From: Bacillota bacterium
Lineage (GTDB): Bacteria > Bacillota > Clostridia > Lachnospirales > Lachnospiraceae
Length of the DNA: 64,000 bases
NCBI GenBank assembly: GCA_023442465.1
Contig: JAEZZQ010000050.1
Span: forward strand, 151,828-215,827
Reading direction: 5' to 3'
The notes under the pieces are model-generated. The model did no database searches and was not told where the DNA came from. It saw only the letters and a list, made by a program, of their open reading frames with translations. Position numbers and translations under genes: made by a program. Below, in pieces: positions 1 through 7,439 of this stretch (positions are counted from its first letter, which is position 1; the number at the start of each line of letters is the position of its first letter).

Positions 1-155
1 TGTCCTGGTTTTCTTCTGTCAAGATATACCTGGATATCTTCTTCCGAAAGAGAAAGACCGGCAGGACAGCCGTCAACAATAACACCCAGACCTTTGCCGT
101 GTGATTCCCCCCAGGTAGTTATTTTAAATATATTGCCAAATGATGAACCAAACAT
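1..155 (-). CDS. aroC: Chorismate synthase, N-terminal part (cut by window edge)
   Basis: Translating the minus strand from an ATG at 155-153 gives MFGSSFGNIFKITTWGESHG followed by a stretch ending in LDRRKPG. This is the hallmark N-terminus of chorismate synthase, with the GESHG motif and the conserved RRxPG. The enzyme makes chorismate from EPSP, the last shikimate-pathway step, and uses reduced FMN. About 51 codons are present and the rest lies beyond base 1. An AAAGGAGA ribosome-binding site sits 6 bases upstream of the ATG and supports this start. The gene is divergent from the PTS regulator at 303. The family assignment is secure from the motif; nothing can be said about the missing C-terminal part. 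Confidence 0.9.
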   Translation of the reverse strand, partial: MFGSSFGNIFKITTWGESHGKGLGVIVDGCPAGLSLSEEDIQVYLDRRKPG

Positions 156-190
156 AAAACATCTCCTTTGTATTATATATTATACACTAA

Positions 191-214
191 AACTTCTCTA
201 ACCTTAGGGAAGTT
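191..214. promoter_or_regulatory. 24-base palindrome between aroC and the PTS regulator
   Basis: Arms AACTTC (191-196) and GAAGTT (209-214) enclose CTAA (198-201) and TTAG (204-207) around a CC centre, so 10 of 11 pairs are Watson-Crick and the other is T-G. It lies just upstream of the putative promoter of the PTS regulator and about 35 bases upstream of the aroC start. The position suits an activator or repressor site for the divergent promoters. Which protein binds it is not visible from sequence; the PRD regulator encoded next door is the obvious candidate. Confidence 0.4.
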
Positions 215-222
215 GTTTGGTA

Positions 223-251
223 TTTTGCCCTAATATTTTTATTGATATAAT
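223..251 (+). promoter_or_regulatory. Putative promoter of the PTS operon
   Basis: A perfect -10 hexamer TATAAT lies at 246-251, with a weak -35 TTTTGC at 223-228 and a 17-base spacer. The start codon of the regulator is 52 bases downstream. A weak -35 beside a good -10 fits a promoter that needs an activator. No catabolite-responsive element with good consensus was seen nearby. Confidence 0.45.
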
Positions 252-302
252 GCCAATATAGTAATAATAAACAACTCTATTTAAATTAAGAGGTTAAGAT
301 AA

Positions 303-1781
303 ATGAATAATTTAAGTAAAAGAGAAGTGGATTTTATTTACTTGCTTCTCGGAGAAAGTGAATATCAGCCTATTTCATATTATGCTAAAAAATTGAATGT
401 TTCAACTAAAACATTGCAGTCAGATTTAAAAAATATAAGAAATTATGTGAAAAAGTATGAAATAAAAATAGATGCAAGGCCGGGCAGGGGCCTTTTGACT
501 TGTGCGAAAAAAGAAGACAGCGAAAAATTATTGAATGAAATAAGCTTGAAGATACCAAAGGCGGGAGAAGAATCATCTACGGAAAGAAGAGAATTGATTT
601 TAAAAGAAATGCTTCTCAAAACGAATGAGATGACCTCCATACAAAAGCTTTCCGACTTGTATTATGTAGGAAAAACCAGCATTGTCAATGACATGAAATA
701 TATAGAGGAATGGATTCAAAAATACAATCTCACTTTTAAGAAGACAAAAGAGGGTACTTGTATTAACGGGAGCGAAACAGATATCAGGAAAGCGATTGCC
801 GGTATTGCCATCCGCGAAAATACAAGAAATGGCCTGCTTGAATTATTCCAAAAGGAGGATATCGACTTTATAGAAAAGCTCCTTTCCGATATCGGGAAAA
901 AGAATTTGGATATCAGTGATATATATTACGCGAATTTGCTGACACACATTTTGATCTGTATTAAAAGGGTCAGGGAAAATATTCATATTGAAGACAGCGA
1001 AGAAAGCAGGATGATTCATGTCCACACACTGGAACAGTATGGAAAGGCGAGAGAAATAGCGGAGAAAATCAATGAGCACTATAACATTCAGATAGGGGCA
1101 GGAGAAACCTATTATATTTACCAGTATCTCATTTCTTCCGGTTTCGAAGGAAGAGGGATGCAGGAAGGCAGGGAACGGGGAAATGACGATAAGTGTACGG
1201 AATTTGCCAGTAAATTGACCAAACGCCTGTCAGAGAAGTTTGGAATACGTTTTGAACAAGATACTGATATGATGCAAGGTCTAATCCTTCATATAAGGCC
1301 GATGTTAAACCGACTGGAATACAACATACAGATACAGAACCTGCTGAAGGAAGAAATAGGCAGGCAATATCCCCGGATGGTTGCACAATGCAGTGAGGTA
1401 CTGAAAGAGCTGGCAAAGGAATATGGTTTGCCTGAAATCAGCAGGGACGAAGTGGTCAATATAGCCATTTACTTTCAGACTATGCTGGAAAAAAAGACAA
1501 TGAGAAAAAAGGTGCTTGTAGTCTGTCACAGCGGATATGGCACATCGCAGCTACTGGCGGCTAAATTAAAAAATGAGTTTGCTTTTATGCAGATTGTAGA
1601 TGTTGTTTCAGGCAGAAAAGTGAAAGATATGGACTTGACAGGCATCGATTATATCATAGCGACCGTGCCGATCGAAAGGGACGATGTACCTTATATTATA
1701 GTTTCTTCATTGCTGTCGGAACAGGATATTAAAGCGATCAGAACCAGTTTCATGAATAGGGAGCAAAATGAGGGGGAATAG
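303..1781 (+). CDS. PRD-domain transcriptional regulator (BglG/MtlR-like) with EIIB domain
   Basis: This 492-residue multidomain PTS regulator has an N-terminal winged HTH (about 5-60, with the helix YYAKKLNVSTKTLQSDLK), a second HTH (about 85-150), two PTS regulation domains (about 175-280 and 295-395, with candidate phospho-His in LLTHIL and LILHIRP) and a GatB-like EIIB domain (about 402-490) whose phospho-Cys is C408 in VCHSGYGTS. The order matches MtlR/LicR-type DNA-binding activators rather than RNA-binding antiterminators. It lacks the AAA+ sigma-54 domain of LevR, the usual regulator of mannose-family PTS operons. It is the first gene of the operon and ends 8 bases before the EIIA gene. 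In such proteins HPr and EIIB phosphorylate the PRDs and so report sugar flux. The domain calls are firm; the inducer is unknown. Confidence 0.85.
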   Translation: MNNLSKREVDFIYLLLGESEYQPISYYAKKLNVSTKTLQSDLKNIRNYVKKYEIKIDARPGRGLLTCAKKEDSEKLLNEISLKIPKAGEESSTERRELILKEMLLKTNEMTSIQKLSDLYYVGKTSIVNDMKYIEEWIQKYNLTFKKTKEGTCINGSETDIRKAIAGIAIRENTRNGLLELFQKEDIDFIEKLLSDIGKKNLDISDIYYANLLTHILICIKRVRENIHIEDSEESRMIHVHTLEQYGKAREIAEKINEHYNIQIGAGETYYIYQYLISSGFEGRGMQEGRERGNDDKCTEFASKLTKRLSEKFGIRFEQDTDMMQGLILHIRPMLNRLEYNIQIQNLLKEEIGRQYPRMVAQCSEVLKELAKEYGLPEISRDEVVNIAIYFQTMLEKKTMRKKVLVVCHSGYGTSQLLAAKLKNEFAFMQIVDVVSGRKVKDMDLTGIDYIIATVPIERDDVPYIIVSSLLSEQDIKAIRTSFMNREQNEGE

Positions 1782-1789
1782 GGCGGCAT

Positions 1790-2272
1790 ATGGATATACG
1801 AGAAATTTTATTGGAAGAAAATATACAATTGAACTCAGATGCTGACACGAAAGAACAGACGCTGAAGATAATGGCAGAAATGCTCTTTCGAAGCGGAAAG
1901 ATTGAAAATCCAGATATATTTTTACGCGATGTATGGGAACGGGAAAAGATGGGATTTACCGGGGCAGGCAATAAAATAGCAATTCCCCACGGAATATCTT
2001 TGCAGGTGAAAAAAGTGGCAGTCTCTATTATAAGGACCAAAAGAGATATTTTCTGGGAAGCAGAGCAGGAGGATATTCCCAAAGAAGCAAAACTGGTACG
2101 GTTTATAGTTCTTTTTGCAGTTCCCGAGAAACCGCCTAAGTCTGGAGAAATTAAGTATATAGAAGCTTTGAAGGCTGTTTGCCGGAAGCTGGCAGACCGT
2201 CAGGCCACAGAAGGATTGCTGAGAGCACAGACAGCATCGCAGATAATCGAAATCATAAATAGTGATAAATAA
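1790..2272 (+). CDS. PTS EIIA component, fructose/mannitol family
   Basis: A 160-residue EIIA_2-type protein. The block GFTGAGNKIAIPHG holds the phospho-acceptor His67, which takes phosphate from HPr. A free-standing fructose-type EIIA next to a PRD regulator often phosphorylates the regulator rather than feeding a transporter, and no EIIB/EIIC of the fructose family is present here. It therefore more likely works as a regulatory relay for the upstream protein, or as a partner of its EIIB domain, than as part of the permease. It follows the regulator by 8 bases, and its end comes shortly before the mannose-type EIIA. The family call is firm; the regulatory role is inferred from context. Confidence 0.85.
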   Translation: MDIREILLEENIQLNSDADTKEQTLKIMAEMLFRSGKIENPDIFLRDVWEREKMGFTGAGNKIAIPHGISLQVKKVAVSIIRTKRDIFWEAEQEDIPKEAKLVRFIVLFAVPEKPPKSGEIKYIEALKAVCRKLADRQATEGLLRAQTASQIIEIINSDK

Positions 2273-2297
2273 TAGAAACATACAGAAAGGAGAAGGA

Positions 2298-2705
2298 ATG
2301 GTTGAAGTAATTGTAGTATCACATGGCAGCTATGCGAAATCGCTGGTAGAAAGCAGTGAACTTATCATGGGTGAACAGGAACAAGTGCATGCTTTTGGTT
2401 TTTTTCTGGGAGAAAATGTGGAAGAATTGCGGGAAAAGGTAGAACAGAAAATCAAGGAAATCAGAGAGGAGGATCAAAATAAGGAAATTTTGATTTTGAC
2501 GGATATGAGGTCCGGAAGTCCTTTCAATGCAGTAACCCTGCTTATGCAAAATTATCGTTTTTATCATATCGCAGGAATAAATCTTCCGATTTTTCTTGAA
2601 ATTCTGGGAACGAGAGAGTTTCAAAAAGCACAGGAATTGAAAGATATGGCAATGTCCATTGGCAGAGACACCATTGTGGATGTGAATAAAATGATGGAGG
2701 ATTAG
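2298..2705 (+). CDS. PTS EIIA component, mannose family
   Basis: A 135-residue protein beginning MVEVIVVSHGSYAKSLVES, the typical mannose-family EIIA opening. His9 in VSHG is the phosphorylation site that receives phosphate from HPr and passes it to EIIB. The motif LTDMRSGSPFNAV is also characteristic. An in-frame ATG exists at 2262 inside the end of the upstream EIIA gene, but the AAAGGAGAAGG box at 2287-2297 and the family alignment favour 2298. It is soluble and cytoplasmic. The EIIB gene follows after 23 bases. Confidence 0.92.
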   Translation: MVEVIVVSHGSYAKSLVESSELIMGEQEQVHAFGFFLGENVEELREKVEQKIKEIREEDQNKEILILTDMRSGSPFNAVTLLMQNYRFYHIAGINLPIFLEILGTREFQKAQELKDMAMSIGRDTIVDVNKMMED

Positions 2706-2728
2706 TGTGAAAAGGAAGGGGTATTAAG

Positions 2729-3211
2729 ATGAAAAATATCGTGCTTTGCAGAATTGATGACAGGCTCATTCATGGACAGGTTGTGACATCCTGGGTCAAA
2801 CAGACAGGCGGAAATAAAATTATCGTAGTGGATGATGCTCTGACAAAAGATTTATTTATGCAGAAAATATTAAAAGCAGCAGCGCCTCCTGATGTGAAAG
2901 TGGAGGTACTGGGCACGCTCGATGCAACGGATGTTTTAAAGGAAGATGCGATGAACGGGGAAAAAGTTATCATTCTTGTGAAAGTACCGCAGATTCTGGA
3001 AAATTTAATAAAAGGAGGTGTAGCATTACCTAAAATTATTTTGGGGGGAATGGGAGCCAAAGAAGGAAGGAAAAAGTTTAACAGGAATGTTTCCGCCAGC
3101 AGTGAGGAAGCAGAATCTATGAAAAGAATCATAGAGTCAGGCACCGAAATCCTCTATCAGTTGGTTCCTACGGAAACCCCTACGGATGTACGTAAACTAT
3201 TATCGGAATGA
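2729..3211 (+). CDS. PTS EIIB component, mannose/sorbose family
   Basis: A 160-residue soluble EIIB. The N-terminal block CRIDDRLIHGQVVTSW carries the phospho-acceptor His15, typical of mannose-family EIIB, which unlike other PTS classes uses His rather than Cys. The C-terminal part has the usual TPTDVRKLL. It accepts phosphate from EIIA and phosphorylates the incoming sugar at the EIIC/EIID membrane complex. AAGGAAGGGG precedes the ATG. The 56-base gap to EIIC contains TTATCA and TGATAA in a small hairpin (3233-3248), perhaps for mRNA stability. Confidence 0.93.
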   Translation: MKNIVLCRIDDRLIHGQVVTSWVKQTGGNKIIVVDDALTKDLFMQKILKAAAPPDVKVEVLGTLDATDVLKEDAMNGEKVIILVKVPQILENLIKGGVALPKIILGGMGAKEGRKKFNRNVSASSEEAESMKRIIESGTEILYQLVPTETPTDVRKLLSE

Positions 3212-3267
3212 TTATTATCAAACATGATCATTATCAAGTATGATAAGGGAAAAGGAGAAGGTAGAAT

Positions 3268-4026
3268 ATGAGTGTATTTCAAGCAATGCTATTGGGAGTT
3301 TTGTACTATTTGGGAAATAGTTCTATAGTGGCGGGACCGGTGGGTTATTATACCATTTACAGACCGCTCATCGGCGGCTTTTTGACAGGACTTGTATTGG
3401 GAGATCCTGTAACAGGGGTTATCGTAGGTGCAACCATTAACTTAATGTATATCGGTTTTATATCCGCAGGAGGTGCCCTGCCTGGAGATATGTGCCTTGC
3501 AGGTATTTTGGGTGCGGCGCTTGCTATCACGGGAGGACTTGATACAGAGGCGGCTTTGGCGATCGCGGTTCCGATAGGTTTGATCGGCACATTACTTTGG
3601 TTCGGAAGGCTGACACTGGATTCCTTCTTCGCGCACTTGGCGGACAAGTATGTGGAAAAAGGAGAATCCGGAAAAATATGGATTGCCAGCGTGCTGCTGC
3701 CACAGTCCATGCTGTTTGTTATGACTGCTGTCCCTTGTTTTCTGGCAGCATATTTTGGGGCAGGATATATTCAGGGAGCCATTAATGCGCTGGGCGGAAC
3801 GGTACTGGGAGTGCTGATTATTATCGGAGGTATGATGCCTGCGCTCGGTATTGGTCTGACATTATTATACATATTTAAAGGAGAAGCAAGAATATTTTTC
3901 TTCGTGGGCTTTTTACTGGCGGTTTATTTTGGACTGAGTATGATCGCTGTCGGTTTCCTGGCACTTTGCAGTGCAGTTGTTTATACACAGCTTAGAAATG
4001 CAAAAGGAGGAGAAGCAAATGTCTGA
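3268..4026 (+). CDS. PTS EIIC membrane component, mannose family
   Basis: A 252-residue hydrophobic protein with many predicted membrane helices and the conserved early block GGFLTGLVLGDPVTGVIVGA followed by the INLMYIG motif of mannose-family EIIC. It forms the sugar channel together with EIID. Its final 8 bases overlap the start of the EIID gene, as expected for two subunits made in equal amounts. The ribosome-binding site AAAAGGAGAAGG is strong. Substrate specificity cannot be read from this sequence; mannose, fructose, sorbose, N-acetylated sugars and sugar derivatives all use the family. Confidence 0.93.
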   Translation: MSVFQAMLLGVLYYLGNSSIVAGPVGYYTIYRPLIGGFLTGLVLGDPVTGVIVGATINLMYIGFISAGGALPGDMCLAGILGAALAITGGLDTEAALAIAVPIGLIGTLLWFGRLTLDSFFAHLADKYVEKGESGKIWIASVLLPQSMLFVMTAVPCFLAAYFGAGYIQGAINALGGTVLGVLIIIGGMMPALGIGLTLLYIFKGEARIFFFVGFLLAVYFGLSMIAVGFLALCSAVVYTQLRNAKGGEANV

Positions 4027-4882
4027 TATGAATCATAAAGAAACAAAAAAAGAAACGGAAGGTTCTTATATCTTATTGTCGAATAAAGAAGTGAAACGTT
4101 CCTGGATCAACTGGTTGTTTAACAATCAGGCAAATTACAATTACGAGCGAATGATGGGAACAGGTTTCCTTCATGCAATGGTTCCGATTGCAAAGAAATT
4201 ATACAAGGACGATATGGAAAAGCAGCGGGAAATGCTTAGGCGTCATACAGGCTTCTTTAACTGTGAACCTTGCCTTGGATCGGCGATTGCCGGCCTTACG
4301 GTAGCGATGGAGGAGCAAAAGGCTGCCGGAGGAGAAATCGATGGCGAAGCGGTCACTTCCATAAAAACAGGGCTTATGGGACCTCTATCGGGCATCGGCG
4401 ACAGTGTTATTCAGGGTGTTATTGTTCCCCTGCTCCTTGCATTTGCCATTGACATGGCAAGCGGAGGAAGCGTTGTGGCACCTATTGTATATTCGCTTGT
4501 CATGATCGCGGTTGTGTTCGGTATTTCTTATACCTTGTTTATGACCGGATATAAAAAGGGAAGCGGCGCTATTTTAAATATCCTTGAGAACGGTATTGTC
4601 AATAAGATCATTGCAGGGGCAAATATCATGGGATGTATGGTGTTGGGAGCTCTTGTAGCAAACTATGTATCCATGAGCTGCGGTATCCAGATCCAGCAGA
4701 CAGCAGATAGTGTATTCAGCGTGCAGGAGCAGCTGTTCGATACCATCATACCGAAATTGCTTCCCCTTCTGCTGACGCTGGGAAGTTATAAAATGCTGAA
4801 AAAAGGCTGGTCATCCGTTAAAGTATTGCTGCTTATCGTTATCATCGGTGTCATTGGCGGCGTAACAGGAATTTTAGGTTAA
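4019..4882 (+). CDS. PTS EIID membrane component, mannose family
   Basis: A 287-residue protein with a soluble N-terminal part (NNQANYNYERMMGTGFLHAM), the signature block FFNCEPCLGSAIAG and C-terminal membrane segments. EIID exists only in the mannose-family PTS and pairs with EIIC. The start at 4019 is chosen over an upstream ATG at 3971 because AGGAGG lies directly before it and EIID proteins begin in this way. It overlaps the end of EIIC by 8 bases. The first 15 residues are strongly charged. Confidence 0.93.
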   Translation: MSDMNHKETKKETEGSYILLSNKEVKRSWINWLFNNQANYNYERMMGTGFLHAMVPIAKKLYKDDMEKQREMLRRHTGFFNCEPCLGSAIAGLTVAMEEQKAAGGEIDGEAVTSIKTGLMGPLSGIGDSVIQGVIVPLLLAFAIDMASGGSVVAPIVYSLVMIAVVFGISYTLFMTGYKKGSGAILNILENGIVNKIIAGANIMGCMVLGALVANYVSMSCGIQIQQTADSVFSVQEQLFDTIIPKLLPLLLTLGSYKMLKKGWSSVKVLLLIVIIGVIGGVTGILG

Positions 4883-4907
4883 ACAAAAAGACAGGGAGGC
4901 ATAAAAG

Positions 4908-6047
4908 ATGCAGTATAAAATGTTTAAAACCACGCAATATGTGCTGGGAAATGGAAGTATTGAAAAATTAGGAGAGTACAGAGACAAAAAGATAGCTTTC
5001 GTGGTAGACGAAGGAATCATGCGGGCATTGGAACTTGATAAGCTGATTTTTGACAATATGCTAAAGGAAGCAAACTATAAAATAGTATGTAATATGAAGG
5101 CAGAACCTCATATGTACATGCTGGAAACTCCTATAAATGAAATACGGAAATTTGAACCTGACGTAATTGTAGGAATCGGCGGCGGGTCCGTAATGGATAC
5201 TGCAAAAGCATTATGGCTATTTTATGAACTCCCTGATTACGATTGGGAAAAAGCAACAAAAGCTTACGAGGTGGAGCCGTTCCCCGGTAAAGCAGAACTT
5301 ATTGTGGTACCGACAACGAGCGGAACGGGATCTGAAACAACCGGCTGTGCCGTCATAAAAGATGAGCATAAGAAAAAGCGCATGATTTTGAGCGATGAAA
5401 TCATTCCTGACCTGGCCATTATGGATTTTGATTTATTAAAAAGTCTTCCTTCCGGAAATATTGTATTTTCGGGAACGGATGCTCTGGCTCATGCGCTGGA
5501 AGCCGGCGTCAGCAAACTGGCGAGTACGATGGTCAGGATGCAGTGTATTCAGGCTGCGGTAACAATTATAAAAGAACTGCCGAAGTCTGTGCGAGGAGAT
5601 ATGGAGGCCAGAGAAAAAATGCATATGGCTGCGACCATGGCGGGAGCGGGAATCAATAATTCTATTACGGGAATGGCGCATGGTATGGATCAGGCGGGAG
5701 GGGATTTTGGAAAGCCTCATGGTCTGATGACAGGACTGCTGCTGCCTTATACGATGGAATATCTTATTCCGCAGCCTGTTTATGAAGAAGTGGCAGATCA
5801 GCTTCAGATAACGGGTTCTTCGGAGGAGAAACAAAAGAAGCTGGTAAAAAGAATTTGGGAAATGTATGAGGAAATCCAGATGCCTTTGACTTTAAAAGAA
5901 ACAGGAATTTCCGAGCAGGAATATCTGGATAAGATTCCTTCTTATATAAAGGCAGCCTCTCAGGATGCAAACATTATGTTTGCGCCGAAAGAGCTTGCAG
6001 AAGAGGAACTCAATAATTTGTACCGTTCCTTTTATTACGGAAAATAG
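4908..6047 (+). CDS. Iron-containing alcohol dehydrogenase
   Basis: A 379-residue group III (iron-dependent) dehydrogenase. GIGGGSVMDTAKA is the nucleotide-binding site, PTTSGTGSETT is conserved, and the metal-binding residues lie in DALAHALEA, GMAHGMDQ and GKPHG. It reduces an aldehyde or ketone, or oxidises an alcohol, with NAD(P)H. As it sits between the permease and the other catabolic genes, it may reduce the aldehyde released by the aldolase (as lactaldehyde reductase does) or act on the imported polyol phosphate. Substrate assignment is inference; the family is certain. Confidence 0.88.
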   Translation: MQYKMFKTTQYVLGNGSIEKLGEYRDKKIAFVVDEGIMRALELDKLIFDNMLKEANYKIVCNMKAEPHMYMLETPINEIRKFEPDVIVGIGGGSVMDTAKALWLFYELPDYDWEKATKAYEVEPFPGKAELIVVPTTSGTGSETTGCAVIKDEHKKKRMILSDEIIPDLAIMDFDLLKSLPSGNIVFSGTDALAHALEAGVSKLASTMVRMQCIQAAVTIIKELPKSVRGDMEAREKMHMAATMAGAGINNSITGMAHGMDQAGGDFGKPHGLMTGLLLPYTMEYLIPQPVYEEVADQLQITGSSEEKQKKLVKRIWEMYEEIQMPLTLKETGISEQEYLDKIPSYIKAASQDANIMFAPKELAEEELNNLYRSFYYGK

Positions 6048-6091
6048 GATCATATTTCATAATACAAAAAAGAAAAAGGAGATTATATCAT

Positions 6092-7138
6092 ATGGGTGAG
6101 AAAATGAGAGTGGTAGCAATCACAGAGGAAAGAAAAGTGGAGGTAAAGGAAGTAAGAAAGCCGCAGCCTAAGGAAAATCAGATTCTGATGCGGATAAAGG
6201 CGTGCGCTATCTGTACATGGGAACAGAGAACCTTTACACGGGAATCACATATGCCGCTGCCTTTCGTGGGAGGGCATGAAATTGCAGGAGAAGTTGCGCA
6301 GTTAGGTAAGGGTGTTAATCCGAAAGAGTTTCCCGTGGGAGGGAAAATTGTCGCGAGATTGATTAACGTATGCGGAAAATGCTATTTCTGCCGTAGAGGG
6401 GAAGAAAACCTCTGTGTGGAATTAAATAATCTGGATAGCTCGGAGATGGAAATTATGGGAACAGGCGGTATGGGAGAATATCTTGCTATTAATGCTTCCC
6501 AGGCTTACAGCATTCCCGATGAATTGCCGGATGTAAAAGCAGCTTTTGCCGAGCCGCTTGCCTGTGTTCTCAACAGCATTGAAAAAGGAAGAATAGAGCT
6601 TGGCGATGATGTGGTAGTCATTGGCGGAGGCATCATGGGTATGCTCCATGTTATGAGTGCCAAGCTGAGCGGTGCCAGAGTTATATTAAGTGAGCCTGAC
6701 CCGGAAAGAAGAAGAGTTGCAGAGGAATTGGGCTGTGATATCACTTTTAATCCTTTGGAAAAAGACCCGGTAGAATACGTCCGTTCTTTAACTGAGGGCA
6801 GGGGAGCCGAGGCGGTATTTAACACCACACCCATTTCGGCGGTTGCCAAACAGGCGGTGGAAATGACCGCACCTATGGGCCGCTGCATTATGTATAGCTC
6901 CCAGCATCCTGACAAGCCTTTTGAAATAAGCCCCAATTGGCTTCATAATTCGGAGACCATAGTTACCGGAGCGGTCAGCCCCAGCGTACGTTCTTTTAAC
7001 CGGTCGGTGAATCTGCTGGCGAAAAAGATTATCGATCCGGAGAAACTTGTGTCGGGAACCTATTCGTATGGAAACGCACAGGATGCATTTGAAGCTGCCG
7101 TACGTCCGGATACATACAGAATTATTGTTACTTTTTAA
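6092..7138 (+). CDS. Zinc-dependent medium-chain dehydrogenase (sorbitol/threonine dehydrogenase-like)
   Basis: A 348-residue MDR protein. The catalytic-zinc residues lie in CAICTWE and GGHEIAGE, and the structural-zinc loop is CGKCYFCRRGEENLC. The Rossmann loop is VVVIGGGIMGML and an acidic residue follows in SEPDPERR, which suggests NAD rather than NADP. Such enzymes oxidise polyols or sugar phosphates. The operon resembles L-sorbose or polyol operons, where a mannose-type PTS is paired with an MDR reductase, but this protein is shorter than sorbose-1-phosphate reductase (about 410 residues). The function therefore stays general. AAGGAG lies 10 bases before the ATG; a second ATG at residue 5 is possible. 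Confidence 0.85.
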   Translation: MGEKMRVVAITEERKVEVKEVRKPQPKENQILMRIKACAICTWEQRTFTRESHMPLPFVGGHEIAGEVAQLGKGVNPKEFPVGGKIVARLINVCGKCYFCRRGEENLCVELNNLDSSEMEIMGTGGMGEYLAINASQAYSIPDELPDVKAAFAEPLACVLNSIEKGRIELGDDVVVIGGGIMGMLHVMSAKLSGARVILSEPDPERRRVAEELGCDITFNPLEKDPVEYVRSLTEGRGAEAVFNTTPISAVAKQAVEMTAPMGRCIMYSSQHPDKPFEISPNWLHNSETIVTGAVSPSVRSFNRSVNLLAKKIIDPEKLVSGTYSYGNAQDAFEAAVRPDTYRIIVTF

Positions 7139-7153
7139 TGGGAGGATAAATTT

Positions 7154-7417
7154 ATGGTAAAAAGAAAAGTAGTGGTAGCAGCGAAGGCGGGACTGCATGC
7201 CCGGCCGGCAAATTTATTAACAAAAGAAGCACAGCATTTTCATTCCTCCGTTGAAATATCTGTAGGCGGCACGCTTTACAATGCAAAATCATTGATTGGC
7301 ATTTTGGCGGCGGGTGTTGACTGCGGTACGGAAATAGAAGTGGTTTGTGACGGAACAGATGAAAAAGAAGCTTGTGAAGCGGTTACTAAATTGATTGCCG
7401 GCGGAATGGGTGAATAA
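7154..7417 (+). CDS. ptsH: Phosphocarrier protein HPr
   Basis: An 87-residue HPr. His15 in AGLHARPA is the site phosphorylated by Enzyme I. Ser46 in NAKSLIGIL is the site used by HPr kinase in Firmicutes, so this copy could also act in catabolite repression. An HPr gene inside a sugar-specific operon, directly before an Enzyme I gene, is unusual because ptsHI normally form a separate locus. This may be either a dedicated second set or the genome's only set; the window cannot tell. The RBS GGGAGGA lies 8 bases before the ATG. Confidence 0.93.
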   Translation: MVKRKVVVAAKAGLHARPANLLTKEAQHFHSSVEISVGGTLYNAKSLIGILAAGVDCGTEIEVVCDGTDEKEACEAVTKLIAGGMGE

Positions 7418-7439
7418 GGGATAAAGGGGGCAAGTAGGT

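Noticed and set aside
303..1781. LevR-type sigma-54 activator
   Set aside because: The protein has PRD and EIIB domains but no AAA+ domain, and no -24/-12 promoter was seen.
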